Source: Psoroptes ovis (taxonomy: Eukaryota > Arthropoda > Arachnida > Sarcoptiformes > Psoroptidae). Taken from it: a stretch of 64,000 bases of DNA. Positions 49,679 through 63,154 of this stretch are shown here, one piece after another. Both the position numbers and the translations under genes were made by a program. The stretch is taken from the NCBI GenBank assembly GCA_002943765.1, contig PQWQ01000009.1:1426001-1490000 (forward strand). Reading direction: 5' to 3'. Below the pieces are notes generated by a model. It was not told the origin of the DNA. It made no database searches and saw only the letters and a list, made by a program, of their open reading frames with translations. Each line of letters opens with the position of its first letter. Position 1 is the first letter of the stretch.

Positions 49679-52600
49679 AAATAAAATACACAGATTGAAC
49701 TGTATTCGAGGGAGCTGTATGCACTTATAATTTGTATATGTGAATGTAAATGCATTCATGGATCGACGAACCTGAAATAAATTCTTATATTTCAATGATA
49801 ATATAATAATAATAATAATGTCAAGTAAAAAATGGAGAAAAGAAAACATAATATAAAATGATATTCAGTAGTCATAATCATCATCATCATCATCATCTAA
49901 AATTATTGTTAAACAACCAACCAACCAAATAGCAACAATCGAAATTTTTTTCTATGGATTCCTAAGACTTTATTTTATTTTTATTTTATTTTTTTTTTTT
50001 TTTTTGGCAGAAAACAAACACAAAAGAATCCATCTGAGATTGTATCCAGGCACGAATATCCGAAGAGAATGACAAGGAATTTTTCCAAGTATTAAATAAC
50101 ACAACAACAACATAATAAATATGTACACAACATTTATAATGTGCATTATGTACATCTTTCTATTTATTATTATCATGATTTTGAATGGCAAAAAATTCCA
50201 TTGCTGGACACAATTTTGTATTATTATTGTGTGTATGTAATATGTTTATAATATTCATTATTTCAATCATTTTTGTGCATTTTCCAACAAATGCTTTGTA
50301 TCGTTATTATTAATATTAAATTTTAATATTAATACAACCATCGAAGCCATTGAAATTTTTCAATTCAATTTTCAAAATTTCAATTCAAATCAACACAATA
50401 CAAGTGCTTTGAGTACTATTCATATAGTTTTTGATTAAATGAATCGTATCTGATATGACGAAATAATAATGATGAACATTATTGTCAATTCGAAATCTAA
50501 ATGAAATAAATAAGGGGCTAAATGTTTTTTGTACAACATCCGAAGCAATTAAATAATGAATGAATTGTGATAGTAAAAAAATTAATGTGATTTTCCTAGG
50601 AAACCAAATGACAAAATGACAGTGAAAATTGATTGAATTCAATTGAATATGATTGAAAAAACAAGACAAAACTCAAATAATTCAATTTGTTCGTAAATTT
50701 CATAAAATTGTAAACATTCATATACAAAAACAGACATAAATATTTTTCTAAAATTTTTCTTCAGAAATTTTGGACTATGAATTATCAAGAAATTTCGAAG
50801 GATTCCAAGATCAAAACAATTTCCCTTTCAATGAAAATAGTCAGATTCGAATCACTACTATTAGGATTGTTGAAATTTCAACAAATCAAAAATATTAAAT
50901 ATATTTTTTTTCGCTGGATACAAATCATTAAATTTTTTTGCTAAAAGAAAAATGAAATAATTTTGAAATCGATTCATTTATAATGACATATAACAATACA
51001 GAAAATCGTTTAGAATCTAAATTTAAGATAGTATTGTACATTTGTGTATGTGAAGATATAATGGAACCATACAGAGTCATATTGAGTCTAACTCTCGAAC
51101 AATCATCGAAATTATATCATGATCACTCTTAAAAATTTCGATAATAATAACAAATTTTTGACAAGTGATAATAAATTACAAATGATGATCATAGATAATA
51201 ATGATAATAATAATAATAATAATGACGATGATGATAATGATACAACAACAATAATAAAATTAAGTTATTATTAAGTCAATTAATAATTATAAGACACTGA
51301 AAACTGTGTTCATAAAAAAATATGTTATCCACTCAACATTATCAATTGGCTGAATAACAAAAGTGTTAATGATCGTAATTGTGAAAGTGAAAATTGGGCG
51401 TTATTGAGACAAGGAACTATGGTTATTATTTATTGAGAAAAATTTCAATCTCGAACTCTATATTTTCGATTGAAATAAATGAACCAAAAATATGAAATTA
51501 AAGGTTTTAATTTTTGATTCAAGTCAAGAATTTCGATCGAAATTTCGATTTTGAGCATTTAATAAAATAGAATAAAAATCAATTATTATAATAAGGATGC
51601 ATGTAAATCACAAGAAGTAAATCATCTTAATGCAAATAAGAAAATTTAAAAAACGAAAATGGTCAAGTAATAAATTTTCTTTAAGAAAATAAATAAATAA
51701 AAATTTCCCAAATGAATTAATTTTTATTTGCATCGAAGTCAAACGGACACCACACATTCGGACGCTATTATTTTCATTTAAGAGCAGGCTTCGGCCTAAT
51801 TTCAAATTCAGTTTGGATACACACACATTATGGATACCAAATAAACAGAATGAAAACGGGAAATTAATTGAAATATATGCGATATTTATATGAAAAAAAA
51901 CAGATTTCATTAAATTCTCATTCACAATTGTTCATTGCATTCAGCGAAAACAAAAAAAAATGCATTAATATATGCTCTATTACATATGTGAAATTGATAT
52001 AATAATAATAATAATGTATTATATCATCAATTACTGAAAAAAGAAATCAGAAATAAAAGTCAAAATAATTTTGTTGGTGATGGCGAAAAAAATCTGAATT
52101 AAATTTGAATCACACACAATTAATTTATTATTTGAAAATCATTAATTATACATTTTAAACTTCAATGAATCGTACAGTCATTATCGTCAGAGCAGCCAAA
52201 CCGAATTTAAATTTGTGGTCAAATTGTCATCACACATAATAAAAGAGAGCTCATATGAAGATTATCAATCAATCAATCAATCAATTTTGACTGATTTAGA
52301 TTATGAGCAGAGCTTGAACAACAAATTATCAATTCATCTATTTCCTGAATAGTTAGATTGATTTAAAGTGCATTAAATTCACAGAGACATTACATTCTTT
52401 TGAATATATATATTGAATGCTCATTTAATAAATTAACAAATTCATCATTAATTGAATGAATTTCTTAATTTATTGATAAAAATTTGAAAAAATATTCACA
52501 AAACACTGGCACACACACACATACAAAACCGATATCATTTGACCTTAAGGGCTTAATTAATTAACATTTCATTTAAAATTTTTCTGCTTCGAAGAACGAG

Positions 52601-53599
52601 AATAAATTTCAAATGCAAATTTTCGATAAATTGCATTAGATTTGAATCGAAACGAAATTATCAAACTATTAATCATTTGATAGAAAAATATTTGATGCAA
52701 AAATAAAATAACTGATAAAAGAATTAATGAAAAGTGTGCATGTTTGTGTATGTAAATTTATGGCAATTTCATTGAAAACTAGTTGGCAACTCTTATCAAG
52801 ATATAAATAGAAAAAAAATAGCCACATACCTTGATTCCATGATCGAATCGGATGATGAAAATTGTGGATTATTCAAATTATTTTGATGAACAATATCTGC
52901 AGGGATAAATAGGATGATAATTACGAAATTAAATACATGAATACATCAAAAATGAAGCAAAAACTTACAAGTTTTAACAAGTAATACACCGGTTGATTCA
53001 ATTGTTGTAAAACCGTTGGTTGCTTCACACTTATAATAACCAGAATCATGTGTATCTAAACGTTTGATAATCAAACGAGCACGTAAACGATCAGGTTGTA
53101 TTTTTGTTGATTTGGTTATCAATTTTCCTGATTCAATTTCAATTGGTGCTTCATTTTTATACCAAAATACTTTGAGTTTTGGTGAACCACTAAATTCACA
53201 TTTCAAACGAACATCTTCACCACTTTCTTTGGTTAGATTTGTCAATGATTTTTCTATTCGTAAATAATGTTGTGTTGCTGTATGTATTGAATAGAAATTT
53301 GATTGATTTAATAAATTTGGATTAAAATTAATCCAAAATTAAAATACACATACCATTTTCCGAAAGGTTTGATGTGGCTGGCGTCGATGACATGTGCTCA
53401 TTATCATCGCTGTGTTTGAATAAGACAAATTCGAAAAATTGGAATTCAAGTTAAAATCATTTAAAAAATATCTTGAATACATACTAAGATAAATCATCAT
53501 CATTGATCAAATCAAAATCATCATCTAAATCTTCAGGATCAGCTTCATCAACATCAGCAGGTTCTGGCGGTGATAATATAACATCATCAGCATGAAATA
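31134..53599 (-). CDS. ROR-family receptor tyrosine kinase (5' partial)
   Basis: ROR kinases are Wnt receptors at the plasma membrane. Exons in transcript order are 53599-53485, 53409-53354, 53277-52969, 52896-52830, 33905-33620, 33559-33370, 33308-32006 and 31944-31134 (TAA). All phases match and give 1044 residues. Domains in order: an acidic segment (DPEDLDDDFDLINDDD); an Ig domain with Cys-Trp-Cys and DSGYYKC; a Frizzled CRD with ten Cys (GICQPYRGSAC to GQRC); a kringle with six Cys; a TM helix ISPVVSALILFIVLVVICC; an Asn/Ser-rich juxtamembrane stretch; and a kinase with GEGAFGKVYRG, AIKTL, HRDLAARN, DFGLSRDIYSSDYY and WMPAE, followed by a tail with LPLPPPPPSVLPP. HRD, DFG and the glycine loop are intact. 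The signal peptide of this long form was not found and may lie beyond 53.6 kb. One intron is about 18.9 kb. Confidence 0.9.
33970..34154 (-). CDS. Alternative first coding exon of ROR with signal peptide
   Basis: The ATG at 34154 (or 34145) starts MSIMSINRIYRLL followed by the hydrophobic core SFIILIFVIFICFNHVIVA, a good signal peptide, then a linker with two Asn-glycosylation sites (NVS, NIT). The exon ends AG before GTTTTT in phase 2, exactly the phase needed by the Frizzled exon at 33905, and both possible junctions restore a Ser codon. An in-frame TAA at 34185-34187 lies ten codons upstream, so it cannot be an internal coding exon. Use of this exon gives a 924-residue receptor without Ig: CRD about 62-220, TM about 299-324, kinase about 472-745. 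The donor GTTTTT is weak, and no core promoter is obvious. Confidence 0.6.
36767..37339 (+). pseudogene. Unrecognised gene relic with TATA box in ROR intron
   Basis: CATATATAAAGGG near 36767 looks like a TATA box. Downstream, richer in GC than its surroundings, are broken frames with protein-like stretches: DNRKNTMVRVYDSQEFWNPC, then LMTDDKHGGWYGESD in another frame, and later MIDLNKAPLVPLARCHENSG to 37339. Stops and frame changes separate them. No family is recognised; it may be an inserted gene copy now dead. Confidence 0.3.
37345..37768. mobile_element. Foldback element with about 165-bp inverted arms
   Basis: The left arm (about 37345-37508) and right arm (about 37600-37768) are inverse copies. 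Shared blocks include AAAGTTGATAATT, TTAACCATTTATCACTGG and CTATCATTGCTTAACATGAT. The loop is about 90 bp and carries no gene. A target duplication is not clear. The whole could fold into one long hairpin. Confidence 0.7.
40386..40454. other. Small stable hairpin
   Basis: The stem AACTGTCA..CTGCC pairs with GGCAG..TGACAGTT around the loop TGCTA, with a further weaker GTGCA-type pairing outside. It is shorter than a typical miRNA precursor and of unknown role. Confidence 0.3.
41404..41483. mobile_element. Mariner-type MITE, copy 2
   Basis: About 80 bp with inverted ends TGTTGTCTGGAAAGTTTTTG and CAAGAACTTTTTGGGACAAC. The left terminal bases are diverged and the right end keeps CCTA. Same family as 4315-4386. 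Confidence 0.65.
44196..44278. mobile_element. Mariner-type MITE, copy 3
   Basis: 83 bp beginning TTAGGTTGTCCAGAAAGTTC and ending GAACTTTTCGGACAACCTAA, flanked by TA on both sides. No coding capacity. Confidence 0.75.
45031..45109. mobile_element. Mariner-type MITE, copy 4
   Basis: 79 bp with inverted ends TTGGATTGTCCCAAAAG and ATCGGACAACTTAA, flanked by TA. The inner part shares GCCGATTATATCGTAG with copy 2 at 41.4 kb, so those two belong to one subfamily. Confidence 0.7.
48530..48609. mobile_element. Mariner-type MITE, copy 5
   Basis: 80 bp beginning TTAGGTTGTCCCATAAGTTC and ending GAACTTATGAGACAACCCAA with TA on both sides. Its arms pair over about 32 bp. The word TTTTTGAGTTA occurs on both flanks just outside the TA. 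Confidence 0.75.
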
Positions 53600-56500
53600 C
53601 TGCAGAACAAACAGAAAAAAAACAAAAATTTTTGATTAATTATTTATTCGATTCATAAAACAAATATGAGAATAAATATAGATTTTACAATTTGGAAAAC
53701 AGAAAATTTAACAAATGTTGTTATTCTCTGCTTGTTTTTTGCTTTATGTTTTCCCAAATAAAAATAGCTTCAAGCAATTGGAATAATATAAAAAACAAAA
53801 GGAAAAAATTGTCAAATAATGATGAAAAAAAGTAAATAGCTCATAGGCACAATCGAGAAAATACGGTCGCCATACAACATCAATTTACATTAATTGATTT
53901 GTCAGGAAATTATTTTTGACAGAAAACAGAATATTTTCCAATTTTTTTTTGTCAAATTTAATAATTTATGAATTCATTTATTTATATGTACAATGAGATA
54001 CATTTTATATTCAGTTTTTTTGAATTGAATTTTTTTTTTTCAAAGATTTCAATCATATCTTCTTCGGTAAATATTTGCCACCGCGCTATTCATATGTATA
54101 TTTTTGTCATTATTTGAAATTTTTCGAATTTTCAAATATTGGCTCAAAAATAAAAAAGAAAAAATTGTGAACAAAATGAATTTTTAGGTAAACACACATA
54201 TACTTGTAATATTCTGGCATATTCTATTATTTGTTATTTTTAATTTTATGTACACATTCGATACACTAGACAAATAAACAATTCAATAAATAAATGACAA
54301 TAATTCATGGTGTTTGTACTTGTGTAATATTTTTTTCTATAATTGGCTTGATTAGTGTGATTCGAAAACAGTGGTGCTGCTTGTGTTTGTTTGTTTGTTA
54401 TTTTCAAATTGAAAAATATAATTTTTGTTTGAGCTAAGGCTCATTTTATTTTTTGACGAAACTATTTTCACTTTGTTCATTAAAAATTGAAGGTAGAAAT
54501 AAAAGATTGAATATATTTGTATTTGGATGCTTGTTGTTGTGTCTATATATGAATGACAAATTCATTCAATTTTTTGTCAAAATAAATTAATGAAACTTGT
54601 CATTGCAAATAACGGTGATGCGTTTGCAGATTCTTCAAACTTTTTCTTTTTTTTTAGTTCACAATCAGTCAGAGTAATTTCGCAAGGTAAATGACACATC
54701 ATGAGCTGTTTTCAAGATGCGAGAATGAAATGTGTATTTGAGTAAGGGGATCCAAGGTTCAATGGTACAGTCCATTCAAAATTCATTTGTTGTTGTACAC
54801 TCTCAATCTGTGCCGCCGTTTTTACGCACACATAGTAATTCTCTCCAATTTTTGAAATAACAACAAATTAATACAATCAAATACGGATAATGAAAATTAA
54901 TAGAAAAACCATGTGTGTCATACAGTACACAAACAATTTACAATTACCATTGAATATGATCAAAAAGTAACAAAAATATGAATTCATGTGTTTTTACACA
55001 AAAAAGAATATTCAAAATGGATTATTATTATGCTAATAACTTGATGCTCGAGGCAAGAATGCATACGAACTTCAATGTATCAATTTTTGAGAATGTCAAA
55101 TAAATGTGTTTGCAAAAAACCTTAGATTCGATTATGGTCATCGAAAAATAAAAAGATCGAAAATTAAAGATTTCGAGACAAGTGTAGTGGAAAATTTCAA
55201 TCTAAATTCAACAATCCTTCTGTACTAACCAAATAGTATCGTATTGAATTGAATTGAATTGAAATGAAAACACACTGTTTATCTTCATGCAAACAGATAT
55301 TGTCATAGTGTGACAAATAGATGCTACACTTTTGATTTGGTTGGGTCCATTTGAAAGAGATTTGTGTTCTAGTTATTATTATTATCACACCAGAAAATGA
55401 TGCCAAACAATTTTGATGATGATTTCAAATAACTCATCATCATCGTTTTTAGATGCTCGATGTGTGTGTGTGTGTGTTGACAGAATGAATGACAGACACG
55501 CGTAAATTCTTCAATTTTTATAAAGGCTAAGGTTGAATCCAGCATTCAAATACAATTCATTCAACTAATTTCAAATGTATGTTGTTCAATGCTAAATCAA
55601 TCGATTTGAATATTACATTCCAATGCAATTTTGCACTGAACAGTAGTTTATGCATTTACTAAGTTATGTTATTTGGTAGAGTAATAATGCATCCGGGGAC
55701 CATTATAATTTTTAGTTAACTTATTTATGATGATAATAATAATAATAATTTTTTCAAAGACAAATCAAATCGAAATAACAAGACTATCACACACACACAC
55801 AGAGAATAAGATATGAATTAAGTCAGAGAAAAATTCTTTTTAATTATTCCATCTGGAATTCGCTTTGAATATTCTTATTATTTCATTTTATGAGAGTATT
55901 TTCATGTCCATAGATTTGGTTATCTTATTTCGTTGTACAACAAAATACATAGCTTAGTCATCATCATCATTATCATTGATGGCAATTTGAATGGCAAAAT
56001 TTCATCATTCATAAATAGAATTAGCCAAAAAAAAAAAAAATGTTTGCCAATATATAATATATGGAAATTCATAGAATTATGAATTTCGAAATATTTTATG
56101 TTCGATATAAAAGTTATAAGCTTTTTTTTTATTATTTCAAATAATAATAATCTTATTTAGACTACATTAGTTATTATGATTGTAACTTGAATTATTTTTT
56201 GTAAAAATGTTTGAAAATGTATGTACTCATCAGATTGTAATGTTAAATGTGTTTGCATTTTCATTTCAATTCAAATTTATATGAATTGAAAATAACATTT
56301 ATTTTTATTATTATTGAACGAATGATTCAAAGTGTAGTATTTGTGATTGAATTTAATTATTTTTTTTTTTTGGAAAAATGATGATTCAAAACTAATAAAT
56401 AAATTATTTTCGGTGTTTTTCGTCAATGAACAAAGCACAGAGGACATCAAAAGCAATAATAATAATGATTGACAATATTTCAAAACACGTGGTGCTGCTA

Positions 56501-59500
56501 CAAAGAATACGTGCTAATAATATTATTAATATTATTCTATACTCATTCATTCATATATATTTGCAGTTGTGATACTCTCATGTGTGTGTGTAAATGAAAA
56601 TTTATGATAATGGGACAAAAAATTTATTTGCTGCACCATTTGAGCCGGTTATTATTATTCTTGGAAATATACAATTTAGTCTTGTGTACTTTGGGCAATT
56701 GGTGGTACCTTAATTGGGTCCATTAAGAGTACTTAGATGCGATGATGATGACTCACACACAGTTTCTCTATTGGGGAAATCATAGGTCAAATTTTCCATC
56801 GAAATATTTTCCATTGAATGATTCATCAATTGAACTATTGTGGAACACAAGGAAAATTAATTATCGAAATTTGAAGATTCCAATTTCAAATGGAAATTGT
56901 ATTTTTAGAACTTATTGAATTCGTATTTCAAGTTTTATAAACATCAATTTGATCAACAAAAAGTTTTCATTTTTGTGAGAAAAACTAAGGGTAAAATTTG
57001 CATATTTTGCTCATTCATTTTTTACTCTTCACAAAACATTCATATCAAAAAAAAATAGAGCATTTTACCTATGCGAAGAAGAAGAAGAAGAATATATTTC
57101 TTAATAAGAATAAGAATTTCTTTGAGAGTCTTGAAAAAATGTCTCGAAATTGAAACATAAGAATTTTATTTTCAATTTTTTTTCCATTTTTGGAAAAAGT
57201 GAAAATTTTTTGAGTGAACAATATTTGACGCTTTTGTCAGCAAAAAAAAAAAAAATCGTGAAAATAATAATTCGTAGAATATGCATTGTATGATTGTGCA
57301 CACTATATTCTAAGAATTTGTTTGTTTTTTTTTTGATTGAAAATTAATAGTTTCGATGAATTCTTAGAAAAAAAAGAACGAAATTCATTGAACCATATAA
57401 TCGAGAGAATCGATGTGTAATGTGATGATATATTTCAGGGCAATCGTATGTGAAGCTTTGTCAAGAAATGAATCGAAAAAAATGAATGAATACAAATGAA
57501 TTCTTAGCATTTTCTATCATTCTCTTCTTTTTCATTTTCATTTGTCAGCAGTAAAAGAATTGTTTGGGCCATAAGAATTTTTTTGTGCCAAAGAATCATA
57601 ACAAACACGAAAAAATCTCTGCATGCAATCATATATGCTCGCTTTTATTGTACTACTACTGAAAAAATTTTCAATGTCAGAATATTTTGTGAATCAATGA
57701 ATGAATGAATGAAGGAGAAACATTCAAACAATTTTGACAGAATTTGCTCGCATTTGTTTTCATTCAAAAGTAAAAATCCATTATAATTTGAATTTCATTG
57801 AAGAACATTTCTTTTGAATTTTGGAATTTCAAATTCTTTTTTTGAATGGAGAATTCATTGAAAAACATGGAATTTCTTTGCAAAACAAAAATAAAATCAT
57901 ATTAAATTCACATTGTTTTTGGTTGAAAATAGAGATTGCAATTTAATCGGTAATCATAGTCATAGTAATAGACTTGATCGTGAATAAATACTTTCATTTC
58001 ATTATTATCATCATCAAACAATGATTGTCAAATTGTATTGTTTGGTCATTTCGGGTAGGATTATTGTGAACAAAAAAAAAAATTCCAATGAACTGTAAAA
58101 TTTCATTGATCGAACTACATTTGTTTTTCAAAATAATTCAAATCTAAAATCTTGAATTTCTATGTCTATTCATTCTTCAATTAAAAATGAATTCAAATGG
58201 AAAATTCTATTGATTCATTTAGAGATTTAGACACGAATATATGATTAGTTTGAGATATTTTTTCAAACTGAAAATTTGTCACAGGAAATAAATTTTTATG
58301 AAATTTGAAGATAATTTCACGAGAAGCTGCATTTGATGCCTGATTCCTTTTTTTTTGGAAAATATTATTTCCAAGGAATCGGAAAAAACCAAAAAAAAAT
58401 TCGGGTCTTTCCAAATATATGGAAATAATGTGGAACATGAACAACTTATATTAAGGAATGAGTCATCATAAATAAATATAAAATGTCATAAAAACACGTG
58501 TTTATTATAAATGCACAATAAATACTGTGTGAACACTACAGTATCACGCGTTTTTCAAAACTACGATCATCATGATGTTTAATACTATCATCGTTATGGG
58601 TGTTGTTGTTGTTTTTCAAAGTAATATCATCATCATAAAATGTTAAGTAAACATTAATATATATTTGTTTGTTTGTTTGTAGGATATTTCCTCATCAAAT
58701 ATCGTTTGTTTCCAATGAAATTTATCGAATTTACATTTAAATTATTCATCATTTTTATGCAAAGACGATTGAATGAAATGAAAAAATAAAGTTTGAAAAC
58801 AAATATGCAAACATGAAATTTATGTTTCGTATCAAACGATCACATTTGAAACATGGGAAATGTGAGTTTCGAGTAAAATTATTTTTTTTAGGTTATTTGG
58901 CATATTTATTTATTTAACTCCAATGAGGAAAATGAAAGAGTATTAATATTACTCGATTGAATAAATCGGAAAAATTTATTGTTTCAAATGAAATTCAAAT
59001 TCAAATAAAAAACAAAATACTAAAACATTAATATAAAATTCGTACACTATTTAATCACAATTTTATTATTATGAGAAATAAATAAATAAAATGAAAAATA
59101 AAGAAATAAATAGGGCCCAATACACATTTAGAAGGACATTATATCAATAATAATAATAATAATAATGATTATTATTGATATTTATTTCTAGAAAAAAAAG
59201 CCTGAAAACATATTAAAATAATAAATATCAAAGGGTTAAAAATTTATCGGGCCATAATAATAATCATAATAAATATCATAATAAAATTAAACTATGAATG
59301 AAAAATCATTATTCAACTATTGAATTATATAAAAAAAATTGACAATTTTGTAATGCGAGAAAAAAATGTCATAAATTAAACGATTAATTTGCATCTGCAT
59401 TCTACTACTATGTACAATATTCATGTGTATGTTTGTATGTGTGGGGTAAACGTACATTTTGAATTTTTACAACACACAGAGATCCACGAAAAAAAGGAAA

Positions 59501-62500
59501 TTAAATTTAATTAATAAAATATCCATGACCACAAATAATAATTTCAGATTAAAAAAAATGACTGACTGAAATCAAACTCTGAAAAATTTCATGCATTTTT
59601 AATTCAAATGACAAAATATATTCATGATTTCATCTTGGGATGTGATTTCATCAGAAAAAAATAAATGAATTTCAAAAAAAAAAAAAAAAATTGATTGACA
59701 ATGAATATGACTAAATTGAATAAATTGAAAAATTCATTCAAAAAATATATTAATATTTTGTACGAAAATTGGAAAAATTTAAATTAAAAAATTTTGAAAA
59801 TATATTGAATTATGAATATTCTAATAATAATAATGATTTACATTTCACATTTTCCCTATTATCATTATACATTTAATTTTCAGAATTTTAAATTATTTTC
59901 TGCACATTTTTCTTTTCAAATTTTCAATTCAACTAATAATATTTTTCAGTGAAAAACTTGAGAATATTTTTGCCAGAAAACTTTTTCTTATTCAGCCAAA
60001 TGATTGGCCAGAAAATAATTGAAATTTTTTCTCCTTACATTCAATATTGAACAAGTAAAATGAGCATTGAAAATATTGCTTTTATTCAATTTTCATTGTC
60101 GTAAAATATTTTTTTCAGGGAAAAATTCCTGTTAGGAATATTTCGGAGGAAATAAAGTTCAACTTAATTAGAAAAAAAAATTGGAAAAGAAATGAAATTT
60201 TCAATTCAAATATTCGATCAGAGAGGATCTTAGTATCTTAGGTCTTAAAAAGAAGTTATTTAATTAGGTATACCCTCACACTATCTTACATGTAAAAAAG
60301 TTATGATTTAACAAAGTTTAAAATTTTGAAAAATTCATCGAAAATTGAGGAGAATAAAATCAATAATCAATTCATCAAACGATTGACCATCTATCTGATA
60401 GATTCTTTAAGAATTTTCAGAAATATTTTTGTCGCATCTTTTCTGATGTTTTCAAATCGTGGAAAATGAGAGAATTGAAATGAAAATCGCCCGAATGTTT
60501 GATAATGACACACTAAATGAAAACAAACACAATTGTTTTAAATTCTGTATCTCTCAAAGGAATTGTCTCTCATGCATCGATGCTTACCGGAGAAGAATTA
60601 TTAATATTACAATTTTCATTTCAACATTTTATCAATGTGCAAAATTTTCGACGAGAAAGATGTGCTTGCAGAGACAAAAATTTGCAAGCAAAGCTGATAT
60701 ATGAAAATGAACCAGATTGTTATTATTTCAGCGAGAAACGGAAAAAAATTTTTGACTTTTTGGTTTCAATTTCGTCGCTCAGAATCAGTTTCTGAGAATT
60801 TTTTTTTCGTAATTTATCTCGAATTATGTCGATGAACATGTGACAACATATTTTCCAGTACGTCAATTCAGTAGCAGTTGCATACATATGAATGAATGAA
60901 TGAATAAATAAATGACAAAAATAACAAATCAAAATATATGTGTGATATAAATTCCCGAATGAAACAGAATATTATTGTTTTGGATATATAATATCAGAAT
61001 AATTAAACTTATGCTTGAATGATTTTTAATAAAAAATGAAAAAATGAAAATAGATTCAAACAATTCATATTTAATATATGAATTTGACAAAAATTTTTCG
61101 GAGCAAAAAGATGACTGCCAATTATCACGTGTCAATTGATAACTTTTTGTAAGCCTTTGCATTTTGATAATTGATGCGCATCAATCGATTATGATAAAGC
61201 ATCGAAATTAATTTTCCTTAATTAAAATCTATTTACTTAATATATTTCATGTCAATTCAATTAGAAATTATCAAGTCTAAGGATTTCACTGATAATATTT
61301 GAAAAATGTAATTTAAAATTTATTGGAGACTTGAAAAAAATTCAAAATCAGATTATCTGATACCAAATTCAATAATCGACTATCGAAATCGGTTTAGTCA
61401 TAAATCAATGATAATTTTGAATGAATATCATTATTTGGATATATTTAAAAATAAAAAATTAATTTCAATTTAAAAAGAATTTCAAAATTTTCAAAATAAA
61501 ATTAAATCCTTTTTTAATTATTTTTTTACTTCGAAATTTGTCAAAATATTTCATTTTTCGAACTGAAAAATGTGATTATTTGTCGCAAAATTATATTGAA
61601 TGAGATTGAATTCAATTTTCAAAAATATATTTGCCGAATGAATTCGTCGAAATTCGAGAATAAAACTGAATTAAAACTAAATTAAAAACTGAAATATACA
61701 CAGAAGTATACACAGAAATATACACACACAAACACACACACATGAATAATTTATTCATGATAATGTATACATGCAAAAAGGAAAAAACTTTGTCTCAAAA
61801 TTGATACTACTTTGGTTACTTACTCACTACTTATTACTTAATTTATTCGACTATCTGAAAATGAGAAGTAGAATATCAAATAAAGAAAATGAATTTTTTT
61901 TCGAATGAATTGCCATTGGGCATTGAATCGAATCACTCGAAGAATTTTTTTATTATTAAATACAAAAATCCGTTATTTGCAAAAGGGAGCTCTAATTTTC
62001 TCTATTTCAATTTTAATAATTTTCATTAGAATTAAATTCATTTGAATTCAATTTTAGGCAAATGATGATTGCTCTAAAATGGAAATATGATTGTGAAATT
62101 CTACGGGTTATATAGAATATATATGTAAATCAAGTCATTTTTTCTGAATTTTCAATTTTTGAAATTCATCAATGTAAATTGATGAATTTTCATCCATAGA
62201 TAAAACATTAGAGAATTCATATATCGATCAAAAGGGTGATCTCATGAGAATTTTTATCATTTCATCATCAAAATCATCAAAAATATATGAAATTTAAATT
62301 GTTTGAAATCAAAGCGCGAATAATGGAATTTTAAATTTTTTTTATTTCCATAAATTCAAACAATTCATTATTATTGGATTATATCACCGAAAATGAAGAC
62401 AGTTGGTTTCATCATTATTATTATTGCTATGATAATATTGAATACAGAATGAAATATCACCGAATATTACTGAATTTTAGCACGTGTTTCGGTGGTCTCT

Positions 62501-63154
62501 CACACATCAATGTATTGAAAATCATAGGAAATATGAAATATTTTTCATAACACACAGTTATTTATATATGGAACACGTGAAAACGATAAAAATACTAAAC
62601 AAAAATATAGTAAATAAATGAATTTGAAGATGGAACAATTCCAGTTATTTGAAATGAACGAATGATAGAACAAACAAAAAAAAATGAAAAATGGCAGTAA
62701 ATACATTTAGATATCAGTTTTAGTTTGGACCAAAATAATAATAATAATCACATGAAGCACGTGGCAAAATTTAATTAACAAAACAATTGATTCAAAAAAA
62801 AAAAAAATCGAAAATACAAAACCCTGTGTGTGGTGTGGTGTTGTTGTGCCAGCGACTTAACACAGTAGCAGTCAGTCAGTGAATTTGAAGGGCAAAATCA
62901 TCATCATCATCATTTCGGATCATTGGCCGTCAAACACACACTTGCAAACAAACAAATAAACACATACACACACACACAAACACACGATGATAATCTATTT
63001 ATTTGTGTTGAATGAATGAATGGAAAAAAAATTCTGAAAATTTTAATCCATTTGAATTTGATATGAAAAACCACACAATTTTGAGAATTTGTTGATAATT
63101 AATTTCAAATAAAATTTGAAATACTGAATGGGTTTAAATCGAAATTGAAAACTA
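53600..63154 (-). other. Upstream part of the ROR locus, no exon found
   Basis: The long-form signal-peptide exon (required phase 1 at its donor) should lie here or beyond the window, but I could not identify it. The region is AT-rich with TG/CA and TCA microsatellites. Overlapping open frames of 81 and 92 codons at 60459-60795 are unrecognised and have no splice or codon support. The less AT-rich patch at 62820-62990 with AGTCAGTCAGT could be a promoter, but this is weak. Confidence 0.4.

Larger units (their letters stand above)
34188..52829 (-). other. Large ROR intron with scattered mobile elements
   Basis: This is the rest of the intron between the Ig-side exons and the Frizzled exon. 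It is AT-rich with AAT/ATT and CAT microsatellites (for example 46192-46214) and long poly-A (49647-49677). It contains four mariner-type MITEs, one foldback element, one relic at 36.8-37.3 kb and a small hairpin at 40.4 kb. I see no other exon or gene. Confidence 0.55.

Noticed and set aside
56277..56483. Signal-peptide-like frame (LLLLLLMSSVLCS) as the missing first exon of ROR
   Set aside because: It has no ATG upstream of the hydrophobic run, an AT-repeat origin, and no phase-1 donor that would join the exon at 53599.
57101..57301. Hydrophobic minus-strand frame MHNHTMHILRIIIFTIFFFF as a ROR signal exon
   Set aside because: The hydrophobic run comes from a poly-A tract and no suitable GT donor follows.
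60459..60795. Overlapping 81- and 92-codon frames
   Set aside because: Two frames are open at once, neither is recognisable, and no splice or promoter signal supports them.
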